This document shows positions 23,944 through 32,980 of a stretch of DNA of 64,000 bases, one piece after another (positions within the stretch are counted from its first letter, which is position 1; every line of letters starts with the position of its first letter). The stretch lies in NCBI GenBank assembly GCA_964527995.1, contig CAZGRP010000024.1, positions 1 to 64,000 of the forward strand, given 5' to 3'. The position numbers and the translations under genes are program-made. Source of the stretch: CAZGRP01 sp964527995 (GTDB taxonomy: Bacteria; Zhuqueibacterota; Zhuqueibacteria; Oceanimicrobiales; CAZGRP01). The notes beneath the pieces were generated by a model, which did not search any database, had not been told where the DNA came from, and worked only from the letters and a program-made list of their open reading frames with translations.

Positions 23944-25674
23944 ATGGAAAACACAGAGGTCGCAAAGATCTTCTATGACATGGCCGATCTGATGGAGATC
24001 GGCGGTGAGAATCCGTTTCGGATCCGGTCGTTTCGCAATGCGGCGCTGACGATCGAAAACTTGTCGGAGAATGTGGCGTCGCTGCTCGAGCGCGGTGAGC
24101 TGCAAAAGGTACCGGGCGTCGGAGAGGGGATCGTCCGGCGCATTCAAGAGATCCTCAAGACCGGCAAGCTCAAGGAGCTGGAGGAAGTGCAACGACGCGT
24201 ACCGCCGGGCCTGCTCGAGGTGATGCGCATCGAGGGCGTCGGGCCCAAGACCGCCAAGCTTCTTCATGACCAACTGGGTGTGAACGATGTTGCCGACTTG
24301 GAGAAAGTGGCCAAAGCCGGCAAGATTCGCGAGCTGCATGGCATGGGCCCGACACGGGAAGAGAAGATCCTCCGCGGGATCCAGCGTCTGAAAGAGAGCG
24401 CCGGACGCTTCCGCATCAATGTCGGCATGCAAACCGCCGAATCGATTGTCAGTCGCTTGAAGGAGCTCAGGGAGGTCAAACAGATCCAAATCGCCGGTTC
24501 TCTTCGCCGCCGCCGCGAGACGGTGGGAGACCTCGACATTCTGGTGACCTCGGACCGACCGTTGCCGATCATGGATACCTTCACAGCAATGCCGGAGGTG
24601 GATGAGGTTCTGGCCAAGGGCGAAACCAAATCGAGTGTGCGCCTCAAGTCGGGCCTGCAAGTGGACCTGCGGGTGATCCCGGAGGAGAGCTTCGGCGCCG
24701 CCATGCACTACTTCACCGGCTCGAAAGCTCACAACGTCGCCATCCGCGACCGGGCCAAGCGCAGCGGCCTGAAGATCAATGAATACGGCGTGTTCCGCGA
24801 GAAGGACGACAAACGCATCGGCGGCGAGAAGGAGGAGGACGTCTTCGCCAGTGTCGGGCTGCCATGGATCCCGCCCGAGCTGCGCGAGAATCGCGGCGAG
24901 ATCGAGGCCGCCGAGGCAGGTCGCCTGCCGCGCTTGATCGAGCTCGAAGACATCCGTGGCGATCTGCAGATGCACTCCAAGTACTCGGACGGCAAGAATA
25001 CCATCATGGAGATGGCGGAGGCAGCGCGGAAACTCGGCTACGAGTACATCGCCATCACCGACCATTCGCGGGCAGTGGCGGTGGCCGGCGGTATGGATGA
25101 GAAGCGACTGGAGGAGCAGATCCAGGAGATCGACCGCGTCAACAGCGAGCTGGATGGAATACGGGTTCTGAAAAGTATCGAGGTCGATATCCTGGCCGAC
25201 GGCCGCTTGGACATGGATCACGATCTCCTCAGGCAGCTCGACCTGGTGGTCGCTTCGGTGCATTCGCGCATGAACATGCCCATGGACGAGATGACCGAAC
25301 GTGTGCTCGCAGCCCTGTCCACAGGCCTGGTGACGATCATGGCCCACCCAACGGGGCGTCTGATTCCGGATCGCAAGCCCTACGAGATCGACCTGGACCG
25401 AATCCTGCGATTTGCGGCCGAGCACGGCATCGTCATGGAGTGCAACGCCTTCCCGGACCGCCTCGATCTCAGCGACGTGCATCTGAAGCAGGCCAAGGAG
25501 TTGGGGGTAAAGATCGCCATCGATACCGACTCGCACAACACCTTCCAACTGGAAAACATGCGCTTCGGCGTCTACACCGCCCGGCGTGGCTGGCTCGAGA
25601 AAGGCGATGTGATCAACACCATGCCGTTGGAGGAGTTCCTGGCTTTTCTGGACTCCAGGAAGAAGAGGAACTGA
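23944..25674 (+). CDS. polX: DNA polymerase X with PHP exonuclease domain
   Basis: A 576-residue bacterial PolX. The N-terminal 8-kDa domain and helix-hairpin-helix motifs (VPGVGEGIV at 56-64, IEGVGPKTA at 96-104, LHGMGPTRE at 131-139) bind DNA. The nucleotidyltransferase site is IAGSLRRRRETVGDLDILV (183-201) with its catalytic Asp pair. The PHP domain begins near 339 (DLQMHSKYSDGKNT) and includes AITDHSRA and later histidines, giving 3'-5' exonuclease or end-cleaning activity. It fills short gaps in base-excision repair. It sits 97 bases after rtcB and 53 before ligA, consistent with a repair transcript. Confidence 0.95.
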   Translation: MENTEVAKIFYDMADLMEIGGENPFRIRSFRNAALTIENLSENVASLLERGELQKVPGVGEGIVRRIQEILKTGKLKELEEVQRRVPPGLLEVMRIEGVGPKTAKLLHDQLGVNDVADLEKVAKAGKIRELHGMGPTREEKILRGIQRLKESAGRFRINVGMQTAESIVSRLKELREVKQIQIAGSLRRRRETVGDLDILVTSDRPLPIMDTFTAMPEVDEVLAKGETKSSVRLKSGLQVDLRVIPEESFGAAMHYFTGSKAHNVAIRDRAKRSGLKINEYGVFREKDDKRIGGEKEEDVFASVGLPWIPPELRENRGEIEAAEAGRLPRLIELEDIRGDLQMHSKYSDGKNTIMEMAEAARKLGYEYIAITDHSRAVAVAGGMDEKRLEEQIQEIDRVNSELDGIRVLKSIEVDILADGRLDMDHDLLRQLDLVVASVHSRMNMPMDEMTERVLAALSTGLVTIMAHPTGRLIPDRKPYEIDLDRILRFAAEHGIVMECNAFPDRLDLSDVHLKQAKELGVKIAIDTDSHNTFQLENMRFGVYTARRGWLEKGDVINTMPLEEFLAFLDSRKKRN

Positions 25675-25726
25675 CTTTTTCAGGAGGTCGGCTTTCTGGG
25701 AATTCAAGCTGCAGGGGAGTTTGACG

Positions 25727-27745
25727 ATGACGCGTGAAGAAGCACAAAAGCGGATCGAAGAACTCCGCGAGGAGATCCATTACCACAACTATCGTTACTA
25801 CATTCTCGATGACCCGGTCATCTCCGACGCTGAATACGATGCCCTCATGCGGGAGCTGCAGCGACTCGAGGAGCAGTTTCCCGATCTGATTACGCCCGAC
25901 TCGCCGACCCAGCGGGTTGGGGCTCCGCCCGCTGAGGAGTTCGCCACGGTTCCGCACACCGTCCCCATGCTCAGTCTCGACAATGCCATGGACGAGGCGG
26001 AGATGCGCGACTTCGACGACCGGGTGCGCAAGGGCCTCGGCCTCGGCGCAGATGCCAAGGTCGAGTATGTGTGTGAGCCGAAGATGGATGGAGCCGCCGT
26101 GGAACTGGTCTACGAAAACGGTCGGCTCGTTCAGGGCTCCACACGCGGGGACGGATACACCGGCGAGGACATTACCAACAATCTGCGCACCATCCGAACC
26201 ATTCCGTTGCGCCTGGTGACGCGCAAGGTGCCGGCTCCGCAGCGGCTCGAGGTGCGGGGCGAAGTCTTCATGAATATCGAAGATTTTGAGCGGCTGAACA
26301 AAGAGCGCGAGATGCGGGGTGAGCCGCTCTTTGCCAACCCGCGGAACGCCGCCGCCGGCTCCCTGCGCCAGCTCGATCCGAGTATCACGGCGCAGCGACC
26401 GCTCGACATCTTCTGCTACGGCCTGGGGCAGGTCATCGGGCACGTCTTTGAAACCCACTGGCAGATCCTGCAGACGCTTCATGATTGGGGGTTGAAGGTC
26501 AACCAGTTGTCCGAGGTCTGCCGCGGCGTCGATGAGGTGATTGCCTACCACCAGCGTATGGCTGAGCGACGCGACGAACTGCCCTACGAGATCGACGGCG
26601 TCGTCATCAAGGTGAACCGGCTTGATCAGCAGGCTATCCTGGGCGAGAAGACGCGCAGCCCGCGCTGGGCCATTGCCTACAAATTCGAGGCCCGCCAGGA
26701 GGTAACACAGATTCTGGACATCGTCGCTCAGGTCGGTCGTACCGGCGCCATTACCCCGGTGGCAGTGATGCAGCCGGTGGAGGTCGGGGGGGTGACCGTC
26801 TCCCGTGCCACGCTGCACAATCAGGACGAGATCGATCGCAAGGATGTGCGTATCGGCGATTGGGTGGTGGTGCAGCGGGCCGGCGATGTCATCCCCGAAG
26901 TGGTGAAGGTGATCAAGGAGCGACGCACCGGCAAGGAGAAGCCGTATCGGCTGCCGGATCGCTGCCCCGTATGCGGTGGCAAAGTGGTGCGGCCGCCGGG
27001 AGAGGCGGTGGCTCGCTGTGTGAACGCCGCCTGTCCGGCGCAGGTGAAGGAGCGCATCCGTCACTTCGCTTCCAAGCTGGCCATGGACATCGACGGCCTC
27101 GGTGACAAGCTCGTCAATCAACTCGTCGATACGGGCCTGGTCAGGGACGTGGCCGACCTCTATATCCTGAAGAAGGAGGACCTCGAACAGCTGGAACGGA
27201 TGGGAGCCAAGTCGGCCCAGAACCTCATCGACGCCATCGACAAGAGCAGACAGGCCAAGCTGGATCGGTTTCTGTATGCCCTTGGCATTCGCCATGTCGG
27301 CGAGCACATGGCGAGGGTGCTGGCGCAGCGCTTCGGCAGCCTCGACCGCTTGATGAAGGCGACCGAAGAGGAGCTGCTATCTGTCGAGGGGATCGGCCCG
27401 GAGGTCGCCGAGAGCGTGGCAAGCTTTTTTGCCGAAAAGCAGAATGTCGATCTGATCAAACGCCTGATCAAGAACGGCGTCCAGGTGGAGAGCCTGGAAG
27501 AGATGCCGCGCGACGGCAAGTTGAAGGGCAAGACCTTCGTGTTCACCGGCGCCCTGAGTAGCATGTCGCGCCACGAGGCGGAGCAGCTCGTGGAACAGCT
27601 CGGTGGTCGTGCTGCCTCTTCGGTGAGCCGCAACACCGATTTCGTCGTTGTCGGGGAGAACCCGGGGTCGAAGGCCGACCGTGCCCGAGCCCTCGGCGTG
27701 CCGATGATCACCGAGGAGGAGTTCTTGCGGATGGTGGAGGGGTGA
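25727..27745 (+). CDS. ligA: NAD-dependent DNA ligase LigA
   Basis: A 672-residue complete bacterial ligase. The adenylation lysine is in KMDG (119-122), preceded by YVCEP. An OB fold, a four-Cys zinc finger (CPVCGGKV and CVNAACPAQ, about 410-440), helix-hairpin-helix repeats and a C-terminal BRCT domain (from about 590, GKTFVFTGALSSM) follow. It seals nicks in replication and repair using NAD. The ATG at 25727 is preferred to a TTG at 25721 because AGGGGAG is 7 bases upstream. NAD supply by the phosphoribosyltransferase at the head of this run is a possible functional link. Confidence 0.97.
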   Translation: MTREEAQKRIEELREEIHYHNYRYYILDDPVISDAEYDALMRELQRLEEQFPDLITPDSPTQRVGAPPAEEFATVPHTVPMLSLDNAMDEAEMRDFDDRVRKGLGLGADAKVEYVCEPKMDGAAVELVYENGRLVQGSTRGDGYTGEDITNNLRTIRTIPLRLVTRKVPAPQRLEVRGEVFMNIEDFERLNKEREMRGEPLFANPRNAAAGSLRQLDPSITAQRPLDIFCYGLGQVIGHVFETHWQILQTLHDWGLKVNQLSEVCRGVDEVIAYHQRMAERRDELPYEIDGVVIKVNRLDQQAILGEKTRSPRWAIAYKFEARQEVTQILDIVAQVGRTGAITPVAVMQPVEVGGVTVSRATLHNQDEIDRKDVRIGDWVVVQRAGDVIPEVVKVIKERRTGKEKPYRLPDRCPVCGGKVVRPPGEAVARCVNAACPAQVKERIRHFASKLAMDIDGLGDKLVNQLVDTGLVRDVADLYILKKEDLEQLERMGAKSAQNLIDAIDKSRQAKLDRFLYALGIRHVGEHMARVLAQRFGSLDRLMKATEEELLSVEGIGPEVAESVASFFAEKQNVDLIKRLIKNGVQVESLEEMPRDGKLKGKTFVFTGALSSMSRHEAEQLVEQLGGRAASSVSRNTDFVVVGENPGSKADRARALGVPMITEEEFLRMVEG

Positions 27746-27917
27746 CGTAGAAGGTGTACCGTAGCGCCACCACCGGCACGGAGGAGGGTTGCGCCCAGGG
27801 CTAGGATTCGGCAAGGTGGTGCGCTGGTCGTCGTAGCCGCTGGTTGACAAAGGCAGCCCCGTCCCGACATCAGGAGATATGATCCGAGCCGAGTTCCATG
27901 CGGATGGAGCCTTGCTC

Positions 27918-28859
27918 ATGAAGGCGATGACGAAGCGTCTGACCGCAGGGGTTGGTTGGGCCGTTCTTGTGGTCGCACCCTTGGCTTTGATGTGCCGCGG
28001 TACATCCCAGAACGGCCGGAAGCCGCACGACTCGTACGTAGCGGAGATTCAGGATTGGCATCGAAAACGGATCGAGTCGTTGAAAAGTCCCAACGGTTGG
28101 CTCAACCTCGTCGGTCTCTTCTGGCTCAAGGAAGGGGAGAACCGTTTCGGCAGCGATCCGTCCAACGACATCGTGTTTCCCGAGGGCAAGGCTCCGCGCT
28201 TCATCGGCACGATCACCCTCCGTGACGGTGTCGTGCGCACCCGCATTGACCGCGGAGTTGAGGTCCTTCACGACGGCAAGCCGGTCCGGGAGATCCCGAT
28301 GAAGACCGATGCGCAGGGCAACCCCACCGTTCTGTCGCTTGGGTCTTTACGCTGGTTTATCATCGAGAGAAAAAAGGGGTATGGGGTTCGGCTACGGGAT
28401 CTTGAAAGTCCGCGGGTTGCCGAGTTCATGGGCATCGAAATGTTTCCGATCGATTCTGCCTGGCGGGTCGAGGCCCGCTTTGAGCCGTATGTGCCGCCGA
28501 AGATGATTTCGGTGCCGACGATTCTGGGCACCACCCGCAGGCAGCCCTCTCCCGGCGCCCTCGTCTTCAAGATCCGTGGCAAGACCTATCGCCTCGATCC
28601 GATTGCCGAGCCGGAGGACAAAGAGCTCTTCGTGATTTTTTCGGACGAGACAGCCGGAATCGAGACCTACGGAGGAGGACGGTTCCTCTACGTCAATCGG
28701 CCCGGCAAGGACGGGAAGACCGTCATCGACTTCAACAAGGCCTACAACCCGCCTTGCGCTTTCACGCCGTACGCAACCTGCCCGCTGCCGCCGGCACAAA
28801 ACCACCTTCCGTTCCGGGTGACCGCCGGTGAAAAGAAGTACGGGCACGGCAGCCATTAA
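27918..28859 (+). CDS. Exported DUF1684 domain protein
   Basis: A 313-residue protein with an N-terminal hydrophobic signal (to about residue 22, ending LALMC, a marginal lipobox). The DUF1684 body shows WHRKRIESLKSPNGWLNLVGLFWL near 40-63, RFLYVNRPGKDGKTVIDFNKAYNPPCAFTPYATCPLPP in several pieces near the end, and AGEKKY close to the stop. Function unknown; common in FCB bacteria. The ATG at 27918 has GGAG 8 bases upstream; an ATG at 27879 is an alternative. The M28 peptidase gene follows 96 bases downstream. Confidence 0.85.
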   Translation: MKAMTKRLTAGVGWAVLVVAPLALMCRGTSQNGRKPHDSYVAEIQDWHRKRIESLKSPNGWLNLVGLFWLKEGENRFGSDPSNDIVFPEGKAPRFIGTITLRDGVVRTRIDRGVEVLHDGKPVREIPMKTDAQGNPTVLSLGSLRWFIIERKKGYGVRLRDLESPRVAEFMGIEMFPIDSAWRVEARFEPYVPPKMISVPTILGTTRRQPSPGALVFKIRGKTYRLDPIAEPEDKELFVIFSDETAGIETYGGGRFLYVNRPGKDGKTVIDFNKAYNPPCAFTPYATCPLPPAQNHLPFRVTAGEKKYGHGSH

Positions 28860-28955
28860 GGCAGCCGGAATGATCCCTGAAGGCCGGCCGTGCCGCAGCG
28901 AAGACCTACATCCACCCGGGGGACGAGGCATGAGCTTATGCGATTGGAGGACGTC

Positions 28956-31001
28956 GTGATCAGGACCGTTCTGGTAACGCTGACTCTGCTCCTGGCGGCA
29001 CAGCAAGTGCATGCTCAGAGCCCGCCGCTCCTTCCTGACTCCGTCATCAGTGCCCTGGCGCAGGAGTTGTCGGGCGAAGCAGCCAAACACAACCTGGAGT
29101 TCCTGGCTCGCCTTCATCGCCAGCGCGGATCGCGCCCGTTTCATCAGGCAGCGCAGTTCATCGCCCAGAAGCTGCGCGACTACGGATTGTCCGATGTCCG
29201 CATCGAGCAGTTTCCGGCGGACGGCAAGACGTTCTACGGAACCCAGAAGGCACGGCCGGCCTGGGACGCGGAGTTCGCGGAGTTGTGGGAGACGCGCAAA
29301 TCGGGCGGCAAGTGGATCCCCGCTGTGAGGCTGGCAAGTTGGCAGGCGATGCCCATCACCCTGGCCGAGGATAGTGAGAGCGGCGAAGTCACTGCAGATT
29401 TGGTCGATGTCGGGGACGGCACTTCGGAGAACGATTATGCAGGCAAGGACGTACAGGGGAAGCTCGTGCTGGCAGCCGCTCAACCAGGAGCCGTGGCGCC
29501 GCTGGCCGTCGGCCGCTATGGTGCGGCTGGCATCATCAGCTATGCCCAGAACCAGCGCACCGCCTGGTGGGGTGAAGACGAAAACCTGGTGCGCTGGGGC
29601 CATCTCGGGAGTTTTTCCTCGCTGAAGACCTTCGCCTTCATGGTTTCGCTCAAGAAGGCCCGCGACTTCCGGCGGCGTCTGGCACGAGGTGACACGGTGC
29701 GACTGCATGCCGTGGTTCGTGCCGGTCGGCATCCGGGCTTCTACGACGTGGTCACTGCCGTCATCCCGGGCGTGGATCCCCGACTCCGCCAGGAGGAGAT
29801 CGCCTTCAGTTGCCATTTAGATCATCAACGTCCCGGCGCCAACGACAACGCCAGCGGCGCGGTGACCATCCTCGAAGTAGCCCGCACCATGGCCAGGTTG
29901 ATCAAGGAGGGCAGGATTGCCCGGCCGAGGCGCACCCTGCGATTCATTTGGCCGCCGGAAATCGAGGGAACCCTGGCCCTGCTGAATTCGCGGCCGGAAC
30001 TTGCGGCTCGGATCAAGGCAGTGGTGCACATGGACATGGTAGGCGGTGGGCCGGCGACCAAAGCGATCTTCCACGTGACGCGCGGCCCGGCGAGTCTGCC
30101 CTCTTTCGTCTATGATGTTGGCCAGGCCTTCGGTGAATTCGTCAATCAGCAGTCGGATGCTTTTGCCAGCGGCCAGCCAGCCCGTTTTCCTCTCGTGGCA
30201 CCTGAGGGTGGAAAGGAGGCCCTCCTGGCTCAATTCGCCGACTTCTCCATGGGCAGCGATCACGAGATTTACACCGAAGGCTCCTTTCGCATCCCTGCCA
30301 TCTACCTCAATGACTGGCCCGACCGTTACATCCACACCAACTTCGACACGCCGGCCAATATCGATCCCACGAAATTGAAGCGTGCCGGTTTCATCGGTGC
30401 AGCCAGCGCCTACTTCCTGGCGAATCTGACGTCGAACGATGCCTCTACTCTGTGGATGCTGCTGAAATCCCATGCCCTGGGCCGTACGGCCACGATGCTT
30501 CAGCGCCGTGCAGAGCTGTCGGCAGAGGAAGCGGACAATCTCACTCGATTCCACCTGCGGTATGAACGCGCCGTCATCGAGTCGATGCAGAACTTCCTCT
30601 CCCTGCCGGCGACGGTTCGCAGGCAAGCCAGGACTTTCTTCACCGAACTGGAGCGGCTGGTGGGAAGGGTCGGGAAGCCAAAGTCGGCTCGCGGTCAGGC
30701 TGCCGTGGTCTATCGTCGAAACGCCAAGGTGAAAGGGCCACTGTCGGTCTTTGGCTACGACTACCTAGCCGACCACTACGGCGCCGACCGCACGCGCGAA
30801 CTGCGGCTGCTCCGGTTTCAGGGGCAGCGTGCGTCCGGCGGCATGTATGCCTACGAAGTGTTGAACTTCGTGGATGGCCGCCGAAACGTGCAGGAGATCC
30901 GGGATGCCGTATCCGCCGAGTTTGGACCCGTGCCGGTGGAGATGGTGAGCGAGTATTTGGGAGCACTCGAATCGACGGGTGTGGTGGAAAGACAGCGCTA
31001 G
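28956..31001 (+). CDS. Secreted M28 family zinc peptidase
   Basis: A 681-residue exported metallopeptidase with a signal peptide ending QVHAQ. A PA-like insertion (around 120-235) precedes the M28 catalytic core. Metal-binding motifs are SCHLDHQRPGANDNASG (about 285-301), PPEIEG (replacing the common EEEG but keeping Glu), VVHMDMVG and IHTNFDTPANID. The last 90 residues look like a winged-helix-type module. The GTG at 28956 is chosen because GGAGG lies 5 bases before it and the signal peptide begins there; an ATG at 28938 is possible. Likely an aminopeptidase for peptide scavenging. Confidence 0.86.
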   Translation: MIRTVLVTLTLLLAAQQVHAQSPPLLPDSVISALAQELSGEAAKHNLEFLARLHRQRGSRPFHQAAQFIAQKLRDYGLSDVRIEQFPADGKTFYGTQKARPAWDAEFAELWETRKSGGKWIPAVRLASWQAMPITLAEDSESGEVTADLVDVGDGTSENDYAGKDVQGKLVLAAAQPGAVAPLAVGRYGAAGIISYAQNQRTAWWGEDENLVRWGHLGSFSSLKTFAFMVSLKKARDFRRRLARGDTVRLHAVVRAGRHPGFYDVVTAVIPGVDPRLRQEEIAFSCHLDHQRPGANDNASGAVTILEVARTMARLIKEGRIARPRRTLRFIWPPEIEGTLALLNSRPELAARIKAVVHMDMVGGGPATKAIFHVTRGPASLPSFVYDVGQAFGEFVNQQSDAFASGQPARFPLVAPEGGKEALLAQFADFSMGSDHEIYTEGSFRIPAIYLNDWPDRYIHTNFDTPANIDPTKLKRAGFIGAASAYFLANLTSNDASTLWMLLKSHALGRTATMLQRRAELSAEEADNLTRFHLRYERAVIESMQNFLSLPATVRRQARTFFTELERLVGRVGKPKSARGQAAVVYRRNAKVKGPLSVFGYDYLADHYGADRTRELRLLRFQGQRASGGMYAYEVLNFVDGRRNVQEIRDAVSAEFGPVPVEMVSEYLGALESTGVVERQR

Positions 31002-31223
31002 GTGTGCAGCGCGGACGTGGAGCCGACACGGGCGCCGTGCCAGGGGGCGAGACGGAGCATTCTCCGAATCGCTCCGCCTCGGGGAGCTCGTACCGTGGCG
31101 TGGATGCGCATGCATCCCTTGGAGCGAGGTGGATAGCCATGGGGTGTCGAAGCGAATCTTTCCCGCCTGCAGCGTCGCGGAGCGGAATGAGACCCATACC
31201 GACCAGACAGAAACGGAGGCCAA

Positions 31224-31562
31224 ATGTTGATTCATGCACTCTGGAACGTGTTGATTCTGAGCGTAGCGGTTTTCATCGTTGCCCGCCTCTTGCCCGGAAT
31301 CCATCTCAAGGGTTTCGGCACGGCGGTGGTGGTTGCGCTGGTGTACAGCGTGGTGAACTTCTTACTGTACCGCATCCTGGTGTTCCTGGCTCTGCCGTTC
31401 ATGATTCTGACGTTTGGGCTTTTCGGCATCGTGATCAACGCCTTTCTCCTCTGGCTGACCGATCAGCTGATCGAGGACTTCAAGATCGACGGCTGCATGA
31501 CAACGATCGTAGCTTCGGTTTTGATCTCGCTGGCCAACATGCTGCTGCAGTGGCTGTTTTGA
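31224..31562 (+). CDS. Phage holin family IV-like membrane protein
   Basis: A 112-residue protein with four hydrophobic helices, matching the PF04020 family (mycobacterial phage holin superfamily IV). It has ARLLPGIHLKGFGTAVVVALVYSVVNFLL (split over 20-48) and ILTFGLFGIVINAFLLWLTDQL (61-82). Despite the name it is a common chromosomal membrane protein of unknown function. There are no phage genes nearby. It is followed by a 390-base gap. Confidence 0.85.
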   Translation: MLIHALWNVLILSVAVFIVARLLPGIHLKGFGTAVVVALVYSVVNFLLYRILVFLALPFMILTFGLFGIVINAFLLWLTDQLIEDFKIDGCMTTIVASVLISLANMLLQWLF

Positions 31563-31952
31563 GCTCGAACTCCTTTGTAAAGATCCGCCTCGAGGCGACA
31601 CAAACGGAGGCTGTCCTACGGCAGCAGAGCTCGATTCGCGAGGTCCCTTGATCGACCGAGCTCTCGGGGGGCAAAACCTGGATGCGCACCTCATCGCGTC
31701 CAACTTCACGTCCGTATGACCACAAAATTTTAGTTGAGCCTTGAAAATGCCGTTGTTCCTTTCTACCTTGTCCTGCCCCCGAGGCACAGCCCGAACAGCC
31801 GTGTCCGGGGGCCGGCATTTCATCCACCGCTCGATGGCGGATGCAAGGGCGTTGTGGCAAGCGGTCGCGAACAAGCCGGGCAGGCCTGGAACTCTTCGCT
31901 TCCCGCGGCTTATTAGAGTATGGACAAACCCTATTGAAAGGAGGAGGTAACC
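31563..31952. other. Intergenic region with promoter and palindromes
   Basis: 390 bases with no assured gene. It holds the CGCCTCGAGGCG palindrome near 31590, an 8-base inverted repeat AGAGCTCG/CGAGCTCT (31626-31633 and 31657-31664), and the promoter candidate at 31741-31769. A + strand frame from 31741 to 31950 has no family resemblance. Confidence 0.45.
31741..31769 (+). promoter_or_regulatory. Putative promoter of the YtxH/DUF948 genes
   Basis: TTGAAA (31741-31746) and TACCTT (31764-31769) are separated by 17 bases, within a locally AT-rich patch. It implies a leader of about 175 bases before the YtxH-like gene. Confidence 0.4.
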
Positions 31953-32417
31953 ATGGCTGAAAATGAAGGTGGATTCTGGAGAGGCTTTTTCTTCGGCGGA
32001 TTAATCGGCGGTGCGCTGGCATTGATGTACGCACCCAAGTCGGGTCGCGAAATGCGCGAAGAGCTGCGCCGCCGTTCGGACGAACTGCTTGGCGAGGCCG
32101 ATGAGCGCCTGAAGGGGGTTCGGTCAGAGGCGGATCGCATTCTGGAAGAAGGACGCAAGAAGGCCGAGGAGCTGCGCAAGCAAGCCGAGGCGCAGCTCGA
32201 AGAGGCACGGCGCAAAGCGGACGAGATCATCGCGCAGGGAAGGGCTCGAATCGAAGAAGTGAAGCGGGAAGCTGAATCGAAAGTGGAGGAAACCAAGCAG
32301 GTCATCGAGAAAGAGAAGTCGAAGCTGAAGGATGCCGTCGAGGCCGGCGTCCGGGCCTACCGCGAAGAAGCAACAGCCACCAAGAAATCGAAGCCGAAGC
32401 CGAAGCAGGAAGGCTGA
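31953..32417 (+). CDS. YtxH-like membrane-anchored coiled-coil protein
   Basis: A 154-residue protein. The N-terminal GGFWRGFFFGGLIGGALALMYAPKSGREMREEL (in pieces, residues 6-38) is the YtxH signature: one glycine-rich membrane helix followed by APKSG. Residues 40-140 form a long charged coiled coil (E, R, K, A repeats), ending in a lysine-rich tail. YtxH proteins are linked to envelope or general stress in Firmicutes; function is unproven. A strong AAAGGAGGAGG precedes the ATG. The DUF948 gene downstream is a frequent companion. Confidence 0.85.
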   Translation: MAENEGGFWRGFFFGGLIGGALALMYAPKSGREMREELRRRSDELLGEADERLKGVRSEADRILEEGRKKAEELRKQAEAQLEEARRKADEIIAQGRARIEEVKREAESKVEETKQVIEKEKSKLKDAVEAGVRAYREEATATKKSKPKPKQEG

Positions 32418-32517
32418 TCGGCGCGGGCAAAACGCAGCAGGAACAGAGTAGAGTCGCGTCCGACCGAGCAGGTTTCGGCTGTGGTTGTGGTCTGGTGCTA
32501 ATCTGGAGGACGAATCC

Positions 32518-32901
32518 ATGGTGGCTGAAATCAGCCTCGCCGTCATTGCCGTCTCATTTGTTGTCATACTTGCCATACTCATCCCTGTGCTTCTCCGCAT
32601 TCGCGCCGTGGCCAACGAGGCGCAACGGCTTCTCGAGTCGGCCCGAATGCAGATGGCGCCGATGGTGCATGACCTGACCTTGATCCTGTCGGATGCCCGC
32701 AGCATCGTTCGTTCCATTGACAGGGAGATGGTCAAGGTCAGCGACAGCCTCGAAGCCGTGCGCGAGACGGCTCGCAGTGTTCGCGAGTTCGAGGCCATGG
32801 TTGAAGAACGGATCGAACGCCCGCTTCTCGATCTTGCCGGCACGCTTTCCGGCCTGATCAAGGGATTCCGGGTGTTTTTTCGAGCCCTGCGCTCCAAGTA
32901 A
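32518..32901 (+). CDS. DUF948 domain membrane protein
   Basis: A 127-residue protein with one N-terminal transmembrane helix (about 6-27, SLAVIAVSFVVILAILIPVLL) and a helical body resembling DUF948, with regularly spaced hydrophobics. It often occurs with YtxH proteins, as here. GGAGGA is 6-8 bases before the ATG at 32518; the longer frame from 32485 lacks such a site. Function unknown, possibly a membrane scaffold. Confidence 0.8.
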   Translation: MVAEISLAVIAVSFVVILAILIPVLLRIRAVANEAQRLLESARMQMAPMVHDLTLILSDARSIVRSIDREMVKVSDSLEAVRETARSVREFEAMVEERIERPLLDLAGTLSGLIKGFRVFFRALRSK

Positions 32902-32980
32902 CCGCGCATAGAGTGTTGCGGCGCGGCCCGAGACTCGAGTCGTCGAGTTGGCCCGCTCGAGGTGGGTTGGGAGGAGGAGG

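Noticed and set aside
22321..25707. A 1128-codon open frame on the minus strand opposite rtcB and polX
   Set aside because: Long antisense frames are common in GC-rich DNA. The + strand encodes two clear, full-length enzymes here, and the antisense product has no family features.
31224..31562. Prophage, because of the holin-family protein
   Set aside because: The family is widespread on chromosomes, and no capsid, tail, integrase or lysis partner lies nearby. The encapsulin at 10.6 kb also has no phage neighbours.
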